Shown here: piece after piece, positions 47,999-56,943 of the stretch | How the letters are laid out: every line of letters starts with the position of its first letter | Position numbering within the stretch: position 1 is the first letter of the stretch | Source: Lentisphaerota bacterium | GTDB taxonomy: Bacteria > Verrucomicrobiota > Lentisphaeria > Victivallales > UBA1829 | Assembly (NCBI GenBank): GCA_015061915.1 | Contig: SUVR01000002.1 | Location: 186,670-250,669 of the forward strand | Reading direction: 5' to 3' | Length of the DNA: 64,000 nt | The notes under the pieces: model-generated | Told to the model about the DNA's origin: nothing | The model's input: the letters and a program-made list of their open reading frames with translations, nothing else | Databases searched by the model: none | Program-made: the position numbers and the translations under genes

Positions 47999-48451
47999 TT
48001 ACTTGGATTCGATCACTTCCGCTGTGCCGCCCGCAGCTTCGATCTTCGCCTTCGCCGTGGCAGAATATTTCTCCGCCTTGAACGTGAAGGACTTGCTGAT
48101 CTCACCATTGCCGAGGATCTTCAGCGGTGCTTCGGACTTGCCAATCAGACCTTTGCCGCGCAGAGCAGCGGCATCAATCACGCTGCCGGCTTCAAAGACT
48201 TCGTCAATATCCTGAATGTTCGCAACATTGTAAATCAGCTTCACGCCGTTGCTGAACCCGCGTTTCGGAATACGGCGGAAAGACGGTGTCTGACCACCTT
48301 CAAAGTGATGACGGATCGCAGCACCAGTACGGGAACGCTGACCCTTTTCACCACGACCGGCTGTGCCGCCAAGACCGGAACCATCACCGCGACCGCGGCG
48401 GGTCTTGCTCTTGCGGGAGCCCGGAGTAACCTGCAATTCATGCAATTTCAT
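47999..48451 (-). CDS. rplO: 50S ribosomal protein L15
   Basis: The 150-residue protein has the L15 marks: MKLHELQVTPGSRKSKTRRG at the start, the glycine-arginine region GDGSGLGGTAGRGEKGQRSR and the C-terminal signature GTAEVIE after KAKIEAAG. It binds 23S rRNA late in assembly. rplO directly follows rpsE; the usual rpmD (L30) between them is absent. Confidence 0.97.
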   Translation of the reverse strand: MKLHELQVTPGSRKSKTRRGRGDGSGLGGTAGRGEKGQRSRTGAAIRHHFEGGQTPSFRRIPKRGFSNGVKLIYNVANIQDIDEVFEAGSVIDAAALRGKGLIGKSEAPLKILGNGEISKSFTFKAEKYSATAKAKIEAAGGTAEVIESK

Positions 48452-48467
48452 CGTCGTTTTCTCCTAA

Positions 48468-49007
48468 TTAGATCTTGCCGCGCTTTTCAAGGACTTCAGC
48501 CTTGGAGTGCATCATCTCGATCGCTGCGAAGGTAGCCTTCACAACGTTCGCCGGGTTGCTGGAACCCAGGGACTTCGCCAGAACGTCAACAACACCGGCC
48601 AGACCGAGGATCGCACGCATCGTACCGCCGGCGATCATACCCGTACCTTCAGAGGCAGGGCGGATCAGAACCTTGGAACCACGGAACTTGGCTTCCACCG
48701 TGTGGGGGATCGTGGTGCCGCGAACCGGAACAACGATCATGTTCTTGCGGGCAGCTTCGCCACCCTTGCGGATCGCATCGCTCACTTCGTTCGCTTTGCC
48801 ATAGCCATAACCAACTTTGCCGTTCTTATCGCCAACAACAACCAGCGCACCGAAACTGAAGTTTCTGCCGCCCTTGACGACCTTGGAGCAACGGTTGATG
48901 CTCAGAACGATCTCTTCTTCGCCGGAGGCTTCCTTCTGAGCGGCGTTGAACGCACGTTCTTCAGAGGCCTTCACTGCAGATTCATTTTTCGCTTTTTCAA
49001 TAGCCAT
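48468..49007 (-). CDS. rpsE: 30S ribosomal protein S5
   Basis: The 179-residue protein contains the double-stranded RNA-binding-like S5 N-terminal domain ([42 protein letters not shown]) and the C-terminal domain with [25 protein letters not shown] 30-residue Lys/Ala/Glu extension precedes the conserved core. It takes part in decoding accuracy. Confidence 0.97.
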   Translation of the reverse strand: MAIEKAKNESAVKASEERAFNAAQKEASGEEEIVLSINRCSKVVKGGRNFSFGALVVVGDKNGKVGYGYGKANEVSDAIRKGGEAARKNMIVVPVRGTTIPHTVEAKFRGSKVLIRPASEGTGMIAGGTMRAILGLAGVVDVLAKSLGSSNPANVVKATFAAIEMMHSKAEVLEKRGKI

Positions 49008-49018
49008 TGCTTCTCTCC

Positions 49019-49378
49019 TCAGAATTTCAGACCGGCTTCACGGGCTGCATCAGCCAGCGCTTTGATTCTGCCGTGGTACTTCGCACCGCAACGGTCAAAA
49101 ACAACCGTGCTGATACCGGCAGCAACTGCCTTTTCAGCAGCAAGCTTGCCCAGCGCAGCAGCAGCTTCAACATTGCGCTTCAGATTCAGCGCCTTGAAAT
49201 CTTTCGACAGCGTGGATTCAGCCGCAAGCGTCACAGCTGCATCGTCATCGATGAACTGAACGTACATATTGTTGGCAGTGAAATTCACGCACATCCGGGG
49301 CCGCGCAGCCGTACCGCTGATTTTTTTGCGGATACGGATATGACGCAGCATCTTTTTGAATTTGGAATCTCTGATCAT
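49019..49378 (-). CDS. rplR: 50S ribosomal protein L18
   Basis: The 119-residue protein has the L18 pattern: [31 protein letters not shown] at the N-terminus and [32 protein letters not shown] at the end. It binds 5S rRNA in the large subunit. Confidence 0.96.
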   Translation of the reverse strand: MIRDSKFKKMLRHIRIRKKISGTAARPRMCVNFTANNMYVQFIDDDAAVTLAAESTLSKDFKALNLKRNVEAAAALGKLAAEKAVAAGISTVVFDRCGAKYHGRIKALADAAREAGLKF

Positions 49379-49394
49379 TTCTCAAAACCTTTCA

Positions 49395-49925
49395 TCAGGC
49401 GTTCGTCTTGCCCGGCTTGATCACAACGTGTTCATCCGCATAACGGATACCCTTGCCCTTGTACGGCTCAGGCTTCTTGAAACGTCTGATACGGGCTGCA
49501 ACTTCACCAACCAGCTGCTTGTCAAAACCTTCGATCAGGATCTTCACACCGTCAGTAACGGTCATCTTGATCCCGTCCGGAACCATGTAATCAATGGCGT
49601 GAGAGTAGCCGACGTTCAGCGTCAGCTTCTTGCCCGCCAGCGTGGCTTTGTAACCGACACCAACGATCGCAAGCTCTTTCTTGTAGCCATCCATCACACC
49701 GATCACGGCGTTGTTGATCAGGCTGCGCACAAGACCGTGCAGCGCTTTGCAGTTATCATTCTTGCGGGTCACAACAACATTGCTGCCGTCGACCGCAACT
49801 TCCGTTCCTTCCGGAACCGGAATCACCAGCTTGCCCTGCTTGCCTTCCACAGTAACTTCTGCGCCGGCAACGGACACCTTCACACCTGCGGGAATCGCAA
49901 CAGGTTTGCTACCAATACGAGACAT
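49395..49925 (-). CDS. rplF: 50S ribosomal protein L6
   Basis: The 176-residue protein shows two repeated L6 domains, the start MSRIGSKPVAIPAGVKVSV and the conserved C-terminal signature PEPYKGKGIRYADEHVVIKPGK. It binds near the factor-binding site of the large subunit. Confidence 0.97.
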   Translation of the reverse strand: MSRIGSKPVAIPAGVKVSVAGAEVTVEGKQGKLVIPVPEGTEVAVDGSNVVVTRKNDNCKALHGLVRSLINNAVIGVMDGYKKELAIVGVGYKATLAGKKLTLNVGYSHAIDYMVPDGIKMTVTDGVKILIEGFDKQLVGEVAARIRRFKKPEPYKGKGIRYADEHVVIKPGKTNA

Positions 49926-49941
49926 ATCTTTACCTCACAGG

Positions 49942-50334
49942 TTACCAAACGTAGCAGAGGATTTCTCCGCCCACGTTTTCTTTTGCTGCATCTTTGCCGC
50001 TCAGGACGCCCTTCGGGGTCGAGAGAATGGCAATACCCATGCCGTCTTTCACTCTCGGAATGTCCTTGCTTCCGCAGTACAGTCTGCAAGAAGGCTTGGA
50101 AACTCTTTCGAGGTTTTCAATGACAGCGCGTTTCTGGAAATATTTCATTTCGATCTTCAAGACCTTACGAACATCTCCCTCGACCGTGAAACCGGCGATG
50201 TACCCTTCGTTCAACAGAACCTGGGCGATCGCTTCTTTCATCTTGGAGGAAGGCATCTCGACAACCTTCTGAACGGACATAACGCCGTTGCGGAGGCGGG
50301 TCAGCATATCGGAAATCGGATCCTGCATACTCAT
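49942..50334 (-). CDS. rpsH: 30S ribosomal protein S8
   Basis: The 130-residue protein has the S8 start DPISDMLTRLRNGVMSVQKV and the C-terminal signature GIAILSTPKGVLSGKDAAKENVGGEILCYVW. S8 is a primary 16S rRNA-binding protein and, in enteric bacteria, the translational repressor of the spc operon; a target for it here was not searched. Confidence 0.97.
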   Translation of the reverse strand: MSMQDPISDMLTRLRNGVMSVQKVVEMPSSKMKEAIAQVLLNEGYIAGFTVEGDVRKVLKIEMKYFQKRAVIENLERVSKPSCRLYCGSKDIPRVKDGMGIAILSTPKGVLSGKDAAKENVGGEILCYVW

Positions 50335-50355
50335 AATATCGATGACCTTTCTCTC

Positions 50356-50541
50356 TTACCAGCTCGCCTTCACCACACCCGGGATCTGGCCGGAAGAGGC
50401 CATTTCACGGAAGCAGATACGGCAAAGTTTGAACTTGCGGATGAATGCCCGCGGTCTCCCGCACGCAGCACAGCGATTGTAGTTCCGGGAAGAGAACTTG
50501 GAACCACGCTGCTGTTTGGCAATCAGACTTTTCTTAGCCAT
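50356..50541 (-). CDS. rpsN: 30S ribosomal protein S14, zinc-binding type
   Basis: The 61-residue protein is the short type Z form with four cysteines in CAAC (24, 27) and CRIC (40, 43), which bind one zinc. [15 protein letters not shown] precedes them and the C-terminal [11 protein letters not shown] is typical. A zinc-free, longer form was not seen in the window; a zinc importer operon is 15 kb away. Confidence 0.96.
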   Translation of the reverse strand: MAKKSLIAKQQRGSKFSSRNYNRCAACGRPRAFIRKFKLCRICFREMASSGQIPGVVKASW

Positions 50542-50553
50542 TGTGAATTCTCC

Positions 50554-51090
50554 TTATTTCGCAAACGGAAATTCCAGCATCGCCAGAAGTTCCTTCGCAG
50601 CGGCGTCAGTCTTCGCCGTGGTGACAAATGTGACGTTGATTCCCAGAGGATATTTGATCTTGTCCAGGTCAATTTCCGTGAAGATCGAAACATCGGGAAT
50701 ACCGAGGTTGTAGTTACCAACGTGGTCAAAACCCTTCTTCGGCGCACCGTGGAAGTCTCTCACACGCGGGAAGGCGTTGTGGACAAGACGATCCAGGAAC
50801 TGGTACATCTTTTCGCCGCGGAGCGTGACCATCAGACCGACGGTCTGGCCAACGCGCAGCTTGAAGTTCGCCACGTTCTTTTTGGATTTGCATGCGACAG
50901 GGCACTGACCGGCGAGAGCCGTGATGTGCGTACGCGCTTCGGAAAGAGCGTCCTTTTCCATCTTGGTGCTGATACCGGTGCTGATCACGATTTTCGTCAG
51001 CTTCGGAATCTCCATCACATTCTTCAGACCAAGCTTCTGCATGAGAGCAGGCTTGACTTCTTCATTGTATTTTTTCTTCATATCAGGCAT
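50554..51090 (-). CDS. rplE: 50S ribosomal protein L5
   Basis: The 178-residue protein has LKNVMEIPKLTKIVISTGI, the region AGQCPVACKSKKNVANFKLR (the family usually has ...KSKKSIAGFKLREG), ALPRV-like HNAFPRVRDFHG and the end GINVTFVTTAKTDAAAKELLAMLEFPF. It binds 5S rRNA. Confidence 0.97.
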   Translation of the reverse strand: MPDMKKKYNEEVKPALMQKLGLKNVMEIPKLTKIVISTGISTKMEKDALSEARTHITALAGQCPVACKSKKNVANFKLRVGQTVGLMVTLRGEKMYQFLDRLVHNAFPRVRDFHGAPKKGFDHVGNYNLGIPDVSIFTEIDLDKIKYPLGINVTFVTTAKTDAAAKELLAMLEFPFAK

Positions 51091-51108
51091 GATCGGTCCT
51101 CCAGAGGC

Positions 51109-51393
51109 TTACGCCTTCTCCTCTTGTTTCTTGACGTTGGAAACATGAACGGAGACAGAACGTTCGATCAGACCACCCTTGGGGTTCGCCTGACTCTTCT
51201 TCAGCGTGCGCATACCAATGTTCTGCTTCTTCGCATCAGAGAGATCCTGGAGTTCCAGGACAACGCGGTCTTTCTTCTTCAGAATGGCAACGATCTTGCC
51301 CTTCTCGCCTTTCCAGTCTCCGCTGATCACTTCAACAAGGTCACCCTTCTTGACGTGGTAGATCTTCTGGCATTTCGGAGTCATTTTATCCAT
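51109..51393 (-). CDS. rplX: 50S ribosomal protein L24
   Basis: The 94-residue protein holds a KOW motif (HVKKGDLVEVISGDWKGEKGKIVAILKKKDRVVLE) and NPKGGLIERSVSVHVSNV, both usual for L24, an assembly initiator. Its ATG overlaps the rplN TAA (TAATG), so the two are coupled; a second ATG three codons in is possible. Confidence 0.94.
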   Translation of the reverse strand: MDKMTPKCQKIYHVKKGDLVEVISGDWKGEKGKIVAILKKKDRVVLELQDLSDAKKQNIGMRTLKKSQANPKGGLIERSVSVHVSNVKKQEEKA

Positions 51394-51758
51394 TACAGCA
51401 CCTCCGGCGCAAGAGAAATGATCTTCATAAAGTTCTTCTCGCGCAGTTCACGGGCAACCGGACCAAAGATACGGGTACCCTTCGGGTTCTTCTGGTCGTC
51501 AATCACGACCGCTGCGTTGCTGTCAAATTTCAGATAGGAACCATCTTCACGACGGATCGGAGCCGCAGTACGGACGATCACCGCCTTGACAACATCACCT
51601 TTCTTCACCTGGCCGCCGGGGAGAGCTTCCTTGACAGCCGCAGTAACGATGTCACCGACGTGCGCAATGGTCTTGCGCTGGCCAAGAACTGTGATCACAG
51701 TGATTCTCTTGGCACCGCTGTTGTCAGCGACTTCCATATTTGTTTGCATCTGTACCAT
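51393..51758 (-). CDS. rplN: 50S ribosomal protein L14
   Basis: The 121-residue protein matches L14: [59 protein letters not shown] and the end [28 protein letters not shown]. It lies at the subunit interface. Confidence 0.98.
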   Translation of the reverse strand: MVQMQTNMEVADNSGAKRITVITVLGQRKTIAHVGDIVTAAVKEALPGGQVKKGDVVKAVIVRTAAPIRREDGSYLKFDSNAAVVIDDQKNPKGTRIFGPVARELREKNFMKIISLAPEVL

Positions 51759-51780
51759 AGTTTGCTATTCCTCCTGCAGC

Positions 51781-52101
51781 TTACTCTGCATGGCTGATGA
51801 TTTCAACGAGGCGCCAGTGCTTGTTCTTGCTCAGAGGACGGGTTTCCGCAATGCGGACCATGTCGCCCTTCTTCGCCTCATTCTTTTCATCGTGTGCCGC
51901 ATAACGGACACGGGATTTCACAACTTTCTTGTAGCGCTTGTGCGCGGTACGGTCCGTGATCTCAACAACGATCGTCTTTTCCTGAACGTCGCTGATCACC
52001 TTGCCCACGCGGCTCTTGCGGTTACCACGGACGGCAGTTGCCGGTTCCGCCGCGGTCATGTTTTTCGTTTCTTCCATGGTCGTATTTTCCATTTGTTCCA
52101 T
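51781..52101 (-). CDS. rpsQ: 30S ribosomal protein S17
   Basis: The 106-residue protein has RKSRVGKVISDVQEKTIVVEI, RTAHKRYKKVVKSRVRYAAHDEKNEAKKGDMVRIAETRPLSKNKHW. The first 25 residues (MEQMENTTMEETKNMTAAEP) are an extra low-complexity extension with several possible start codons, so the true start is uncertain. S17 is an early 16S rRNA-binding protein. Confidence 0.94.
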   Translation of the reverse strand: MEQMENTTMEETKNMTAAEPATAVRGNRKSRVGKVISDVQEKTIVVEITDRTAHKRYKKVVKSRVRYAAHDEKNEAKKGDMVRIAETRPLSKNKHWRLVEIISHAE

Positions 52102-52114
52102 GTTCTACTCAGGC

Positions 52115-52312
52115 TCACGCCTTGGCTGCGGTTCTCTGATTGAGTTCCGTCAACGCTCTGGCAAGGTCACGACGTGCAAGACGGATCTTCGCCGGGCTTT
52201 CCAGCTGACCCGCACGGGACTGCGCACGCAGATTGAATTTTTCCTTCTTCAGGTCTTCGATCTGGCGAGCCAGTTCTTCGTCGCTCATTTCTTTGAACAG
52301 TTTCATTTTCAT
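52115..52312 (-). CDS. rpmC: 50S ribosomal protein L29
   Basis: The 65-residue helical protein has MSDEELARQIEDLKKEKFNLRAQSRAGQLESPAKIRLARRDLARALTELNQR, the usual L29 pattern near the tunnel exit. It is preceded by rplP and followed by rpsQ in the common order. Confidence 0.93.
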   Translation of the reverse strand: MKMKLFKEMSDEELARQIEDLKKEKFNLRAQSRAGQLESPAKIRLARRDLARALTELNQRTAAKA

Positions 52313-52332
52313 TGTTCACTCATTCCTTTCCG

Positions 52333-52752
52333 TCAGGCATTGACAACGCGTGCGATGAAGCGGCAACGGATCGGCAGTTTGCTTGCAGCAAGCCCCATGG
52401 CTTCCTTCGCAACCGTTTCGGAACAGCCCGAAACTTCAAACAGCATTCTGCCCGGTTTCACAGGTGCGACCCAGTATTCAACCGCACCTTTACCTTTACC
52501 CATTCGAACTTCCAACGGTTTCTTGGTATAGGGTTTGTAAGGGAACACGCGGATCCAGACTTTACCACGTCTCTTCATGTGACGGGTGATAGCGACACGG
52601 GCCGCTTCGATCTGGTTTGCGGTCAGGTAGACACGGTCGAGGGCCTGCAGGCCGAACTCGCCGAAGTCCAGTTCGTTGCACCGATTCGACAGCCCGGCGT
52701 TATTACCGCGCTGCACCTTTCTGTGCTTTACTCTTTTTGGCATTAACGGCAT
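52333..52752 (-). CDS. rplP: 50S ribosomal protein L16
   Basis: The 139-residue protein has [73 protein letters not shown] and the end [15 protein letters not shown]. The start at 52752 is supported by GGAGG eight bases upstream, which lies inside rpsC; the gene overlaps rpsC by 50 bases. L16 helps build the A-site and P-site region. Confidence 0.96.
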   Translation of the reverse strand: MPLMPKRVKHRKVQRGNNAGLSNRCNELDFGEFGLQALDRVYLTANQIEAARVAITRHMKRRGKVWIRVFPYKPYTKKPLEVRMGKGKGAVEYWVAPVKPGRMLFEVSGCSETVAKEAMGLAASKLPIRCRFIARVVNA

Positions 52753-53395
52753 TTTGCATTTCCTCCGTAGGTTCTTTGTGACAAATCCAGACCTTCACAC
52801 CGATCTTACCGGCGGTAGTATTGGCCTCGGAAAATCCATAATCAATAAAAGCTTTCAACGTATGAAGAGGCGTTCTGCCTTCTTTATACTGTTCGGTTCT
52901 GGCAAGTTCAGCTGCGCCCAGACGACCGGAGCACTGGATCTTGATGCCTTCCGCACCAAGCTGCATCGCAGTCTGGATCGCTTTCTTCATCGCACGGCGG
53001 AAACCGATACGGCGTTCCAGCTGCTGCGCAACGCTTTCAGAAACCAGCTGTGCGCTCGTTTCCGGCTGCTTCACTTCCACAATGTCAAGAATCAGCTCCT
53101 GCCCCTTGGAGAGAAGCTTGCTGACTTTTTCTTTCAGCTTGTCAAGTTCTGCACCTTTGGCACCAACCAACTGACCCGGACGGGCAGCGTAGACCGTGGC
53201 GCGCACGCGGTTCACATAGCGTTCGATCAGAACTTTGGAAATCGCGGCATTGACATATTCTTTCTTGATGAAGTTGCGGATCTTCACATCTTCATGCAAC
53301 CAGTCGCCAAAGCAGTCCTTTTTCGCGAACCACTTGGAACTCCAATTCTTGTTCAGGGCTAATCTCAGCCCGATGGGATTGACTTTCTGACCCAC
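52703..53395 (-). CDS. rpsC: 30S ribosomal protein S3
   Basis: The 230-residue protein has [26 protein letters not shown] at the start, the KH domain with [22 protein letters not shown], and the C-terminal [39 protein letters not shown] and [10 protein letters not shown]. The final 25 residues extend past the conserved end and overlap the rplP start. S3 lies at the mRNA entry tunnel. Confidence 0.97.
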   Translation of the reverse strand: MGQKVNPIGLRLALNKNWSSKWFAKKDCFGDWLHEDVKIRNFIKKEYVNAAISKVLIERYVNRVRATVYAARPGQLVGAKGAELDKLKEKVSKLLSKGQELILDIVEVKQPETSAQLVSESVAQQLERRIGFRRAMKKAIQTAMQLGAEGIKIQCSGRLGAAELARTEQYKEGRTPLHTLKAFIDYGFSEANTTAGKIGVKVWICHKEPTEEMQNAVNAKKSKAQKGAAR

Positions 53396-53411
53396 GATAC
53401 GGCCCTTTCTG

Positions 53412-53744
53412 TTATTCGTCCGTAAGCACGACTGTGAAGTGGCTCATCCGCTTGCGGATACGGCCAGCCATACCGCGAGCTTTGGGACGGAAACGCTTCA
53501 GCATCGGTCCCGGATTCGCAACTGCCTGTTTCACCTTCAGTGCTTCTTTCTTGAGTTCATGATTGTTTTCCGCATTGGCGAGCGCACTCTTCAGCGTTTT
53601 TGCGAAGAGTCGTGCTGCTTTTCGCGGGCTCAGTTCGGCCATCGCCAGAGCTTCAGCAACCGGTTTTCCCTGGATCGTCCGGGAGAAATCGGATGCCTTC
53701 TGCGGCGATATCCGCACGTACTTCGTTACTGCACGCACTTCCAT
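53412..53744 (-). CDS. rplV: 50S ribosomal protein L22
   Basis: The 110-residue protein has VRAVTKYVRISPQKASDFSRTIQGK, ARLFAKTLKSALANAENNHEL and the end FRPKARGMAGRIRKRMSHFTVVLTDE, which lines the exit tunnel. The start at 53744 follows GAGAGTGAGAA; upstream in-frame codons look non-coding. It is the first ribosomal gene here: rpsS and the rest of the S10 operon are not next to it. Confidence 0.95.
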   Translation of the reverse strand: MEVRAVTKYVRISPQKASDFSRTIQGKPVAEALAMAELSPRKAARLFAKTLKSALANAENNHELKKEALKVKQAVANPGPMLKRFRPKARGMAGRIRKRMSHFTVVLTDE

Positions 53745-53802
53745 TTGGTTCTCACTCTCGTTAGTTATGTTTGAAAGATTAACTCGATTTTTCTTACTTA
53801 TC

Positions 53803-54909
53803 TTATTGCATTGCACGGACTTCCTGCCCAACCCCAAGTTCACTGCTGTTGCCTTTCACTACAACAGCCGCAGAAACAAAGGGTCGCACAGCCACAACCC
53901 GCAAAACACAGATCTTTTGATCCGTTCCGGCTTGAAGGCTCATATTCACGCGGACACCATCCCGATATCCAGCATTCAATACGATCATTTCAGGCGTTTC
54001 ACTGATCTCCAGTACCCGGCATTTTTTGAATTGCTCCGGCAACACCGAAGGAACACTCAGACGCGCAAAGCTTTGATTTTCAGTTGACAGTGCATCAAGT
54101 GCCACCCGTAATCTTGCTTTTTCCACATCTGCAAGCCCCAACTTTTCGATCTTCGGATACAGCATTTCGCAGACATTTGTGCTTTTCGCCACCAGTTTCA
54201 TACCGCTTTTCATCGTAAGATCAAGGGCATCAGCCAGTTCATTTTCCCGCACACCGGAATAAACCGGTGCCAGATTTTCAAGCACACCTGCCGCGCTCTG
54301 CTCCATCCGTTTCACCCGGTCGGAGAGTCTTGCACAGCGTTCCAATGTATCAAGCAGCTCACTGCGCAGGTTCTGATTTGTATCTGCAAGCAGGGAATTT
54401 TCAGCTTGAAGTTCCGTGGTACTCTTTGAAACTTCATTTTTCAGCTTTGCAATTTCCGCTTTCAGACCGGAGATCTCATCCTGCCGGCGCTTTGTTTCCC
54501 GTTTCAACACGGTCAACTCCGCCTCAAGATCAACTTTCATCCCGGAAAATTCGTCTTTTCTGCGCTGAATTTCCTGCTTTGCAGCAGTCAAATGCGCTTC
54601 CAATGCCGTTTTTTCCTTCGCAAGCCGTTGCAGTTCTGCTGTTTTCTGAGCATTTTCAGTCTGTTTCTGAATGTTCTCAGTTCTCAACTTCCCCGCTTCG
54701 GCTTTCAGTCTTTCGACCTCGGTTCTCAGCCTCGCAAGTTCTTTCTTGTTCGCCGCAAGCTCGCTTTCCATTTCCGGATCTGCAAGCTGAACTGTCACGC
54801 TTGCGGGCTTCGCATCCTCCGCCGCGCAAACACAAAGTGCAGTGAACAGGACTGTTAATATACACCCTGTTCCAAGAAATTTCCAGTATTTTTTTAACTT
54901 TTTTTGCAT
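53803..54909 (-). CDS. Secreted coiled-coil protein with MreC-like C-terminus
   Basis: The 368-residue product has a signal peptide or anchor (YWKFLGTGCILTVLFTALCV, residues about 8-28), a long coiled coil (residues about 45-215; heptads such as ELARLRTEVERLKAEAGKLR) and a C-terminal domain with GYRDGVRVNMSL and VAVRPFVSAAVVVKGNSSELGVGQEVR. That last pattern resembles the beta-barrel of MreC-type envelope proteins. It is probably periplasmic and structural. It precedes rplV by 58 bases without a terminator, so its promoter may also serve the ribosomal genes. Confidence 0.7.
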   Translation of the reverse strand: MQKKLKKYWKFLGTGCILTVLFTALCVCAAEDAKPASVTVQLADPEMESELAANKKELARLRTEVERLKAEAGKLRTENIQKQTENAQKTAELQRLAKEKTALEAHLTAAKQEIQRRKDEFSGMKVDLEAELTVLKRETKRRQDEISGLKAEIAKLKNEVSKSTTELQAENSLLADTNQNLRSELLDTLERCARLSDRVKRMEQSAAGVLENLAPVYSGVRENELADALDLTMKSGMKLVAKSTNVCEMLYPKIEKLGLADVEKARLRVALDALSTENQSFARLSVPSVLPEQFKKCRVLEISETPEMIVLNAGYRDGVRVNMSLQAGTDQKICVLRVVAVRPFVSAAVVVKGNSSELGVGQEVRAMQ

Positions 54910-54988
54910 TTTTTCTCAATTTTTTACTTTGTATATCCTTTTAATATAAGGCATCTTGTCCAACTTTTCAAGTAATTTTCAAAAAAAC

Positions 54989-55016
54989 TGGCAAAATCGC
55001 CCGCGCGTGCTATATT
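54989..55016 (+). promoter_or_regulatory. Promoter of gpmI
   Basis: A TATATT box (55011-55016) preceded by TGC forms an extended -10; a weak TGGCAA (54989-54994) is 16 bases upstream. The gpmI ATG is 60 bases downstream. Confidence 0.55.
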
Positions 55017-55075
55017 ATATAAGGAATAGCGAAACGGATCAAAGATCACATAAAATCAAGAAAGGTATCTTTACA

Positions 55076-56716
55076 ATGGAAGCTCTCGCAAAAAATGCAA
55101 AATTCCAGGGCCGCCGCGGTCCCGTGGTCCTCGTCATTATGGACGGTGTCGGGATCGGCAAGTATAAAGAAGGCGATGCAGTTCTGGACTCCAACACTCC
55201 GTTCCTCCACAAGCTTATGGAAACGATGCCGATGACGACTCTCAAGGCTCACGGCACTGCCGTTGGTCTGCCCTCGGATGCCGATATGGGCAACAGCGAA
55301 GTTGGTCACAACGCCATGGGTTGCGGCAGAGTCTTTTCTCAGGGGGCGATGCTGGTCTCCGAAGCCATCGGCAGCGGCAAGATGTTTGCCGGTCAGACCT
55401 GGCAGGAACTGATCGCCACTGCAAAGGCGGGCGGCACGCTCCATTTCATCGGTCTTTTCTCCGATGGTAATGTCCACAGCCACATCGACCACCTCAAGGG
55501 CATGATCGAACAGGCAAACAAAGAAGGCGTGGAAAAGATCCGGATCCATGCTCTGCTGGACGGCCGTGACGTTCCCGAAACTTCTGCTCTGGATTACATT
55601 GATCCCTTTGAAGAATATCTCGCCGCTTTCGGTAAGGACTACCGGATCGCTTCCGGCGGCGGACGCATGGTCATCACCATGGACCGCTACGGTGCGAACT
55701 GGGATATGGTCCGCAAGGGCTGGGAAACTCATGTCGCCGGCAAAGGCAGATACTTCAAGACCGCTCACGAAGCTGTGGAAACCCTCCGTGCCGAAACAAA
55801 AGCCATCGACCAGGACCTGCCCCCGTTCGTCATCTCCGACGACGGCGCGACTCCGGTCGGCGCCATTGCCGACGGCGATGCTGTGGTCTACTTCAACTTC
55901 CGCGGCGACCGGGCACTGGAAATCAGTCAGGCGTTCGATCAGGGCGATGAATTCAAGCAGTTCGACCGGATCCCCATGCCCAAAGCATACTATGCCGGGA
56001 TGATGGAATATGACGGTGACCTGCATATCCCCAACAAGTATCTGGTCAATCCGCCGGAAATCGACCGCACACTGGGCGAATATCTGGCAGCCTCCGGCGT
56101 CACTCAGCTGGCGATCAGCGAAACCCAGAAGTTCGGTCACGTGACCTACTTCTTCAACGGCAACCGGTCCGGTATGTTCAATGAAGATCTGGAAAAATAC
56201 GTTGAGATTCCCTCCGATGTGGTTCCCTTTGAACAGCGTCCCTGGATGCAGTGCGCCCTCATCACGGATGAAGTCTGCAAGGCAATCGAAAACAACGAAT
56301 TCCAGTTCATCCGCCTCAACTTCCCCAACGGCGACATGGTCGGTCACACGGGCGTCTATCAGGCAGTCCAGACCTCCATGGCAGCACTGGATATCTGTCT
56401 GGAACGGCTGTACAACAGCGTGGTCAAGGCGGGCGGTGTCATGATCATGACCGCCGACCACGGCAACGCCGATGATATGTACGAACATGACAAGTCCGGC
56501 GCCGTCAAGCTGGATAAAGCCGGCAACCCGAAACGCAAGACCAGCCACTCCCTGAACCCCGTCCCTGCCATCATCGTGGACCCGGAAAGCAAGGGCGAAT
56601 ATGATACAGCACTCAACAGCGGCCTCGGCATCAGCTCCATCGCCGCTACCTGTATCGACTTCCTCGGTCTGACCCCGCCGGCTGATTACGATAAGTCCGT
56701 GATCAACTTCAAGTAA
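55076..56716 (+). CDS. gpmI: 2,3-bisphosphoglycerate-independent phosphoglycerate mutase
   Basis: The 546-residue enzyme interconverts 3- and 2-phosphoglycerate using two manganese ions. Visible are VVLVIMDGVGIG (metal aspartate), GLPSDADMGNSEVGHNAMGCG with the catalytic serine, the region IHALLDGRDVPETSALDYI, IASGGGRMVITMDRYGANWDMV, and metal ligands in NGDMVGHTG and MTADHGNADDM. The start at 55076 follows AAAGG. Length fits the family. With pgi, tpiA, gapA and pgk it completes most of lower glycolysis in one window. Confidence 0.96.
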   Translation: MEALAKNAKFQGRRGPVVLVIMDGVGIGKYKEGDAVLDSNTPFLHKLMETMPMTTLKAHGTAVGLPSDADMGNSEVGHNAMGCGRVFSQGAMLVSEAIGSGKMFAGQTWQELIATAKAGGTLHFIGLFSDGNVHSHIDHLKGMIEQANKEGVEKIRIHALLDGRDVPETSALDYIDPFEEYLAAFGKDYRIASGGGRMVITMDRYGANWDMVRKGWETHVAGKGRYFKTAHEAVETLRAETKAIDQDLPPFVISDDGATPVGAIADGDAVVYFNFRGDRALEISQAFDQGDEFKQFDRIPMPKAYYAGMMEYDGDLHIPNKYLVNPPEIDRTLGEYLAASGVTQLAISETQKFGHVTYFFNGNRSGMFNEDLEKYVEIPSDVVPFEQRPWMQCALITDEVCKAIENNEFQFIRLNFPNGDMVGHTGVYQAVQTSMAALDICLERLYNSVVKAGGVMIMTADHGNADDMYEHDKSGAVKLDKAGNPKRKTSHSLNPVPAIIVDPESKGEYDTALNSGLGISSIAATCIDFLGLTPPADYDKSVINFK

Positions 56717-56760
56717 GTCAGCGGAAGAAGGACAGAACAACGGCACAACAGCCGCGCCGT

Positions 56761-56940
56761 ATACCGACAGGGCGGCGGTCCGCCGGAGCAAAATGTTTTT
56801 TGCTCCGGCTCTTTTTTTGTGCGGGCGGGCCGGCAGCCCATAACGCCAGCCGGAGCCCCCTTCCCCCGCCCGCCCGCACAAAAAAAGCAGAGCCATCCGG
56901 CTTCCGCCGGATGGCTCAGGACCGCCGCCCTGTCTGGTAT
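56761..56940. repeat. Cloverleaf-type inverted repeat, copy 1, with a terminator on each strand
   Basis: The 180 bases form nested inverted repeats. The outer arms (56761-56781 and 56919-56940; ATACC-GACAGGGCGGCGGTCC against its complement) match at 21 positions with one extra base. Inside are a hairpin GCCGGAGCAAAA/TTTTGCTCCGGC (ends near 56809) followed by CTCTTTTTTT on the plus strand, a middle stem GTGCGGGCGGG/CCCGCCCGCAC, and a hairpin GAGCCATCCGGC/GCCGGATGGCTC followed on the minus strand by TGCTTTTTTT. It therefore stops transcription of gpmI and of the glycosidase gene. A shorter relative is at 60248-60388. Confidence 0.85.
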
Positions 56941-56943
56941 GCG

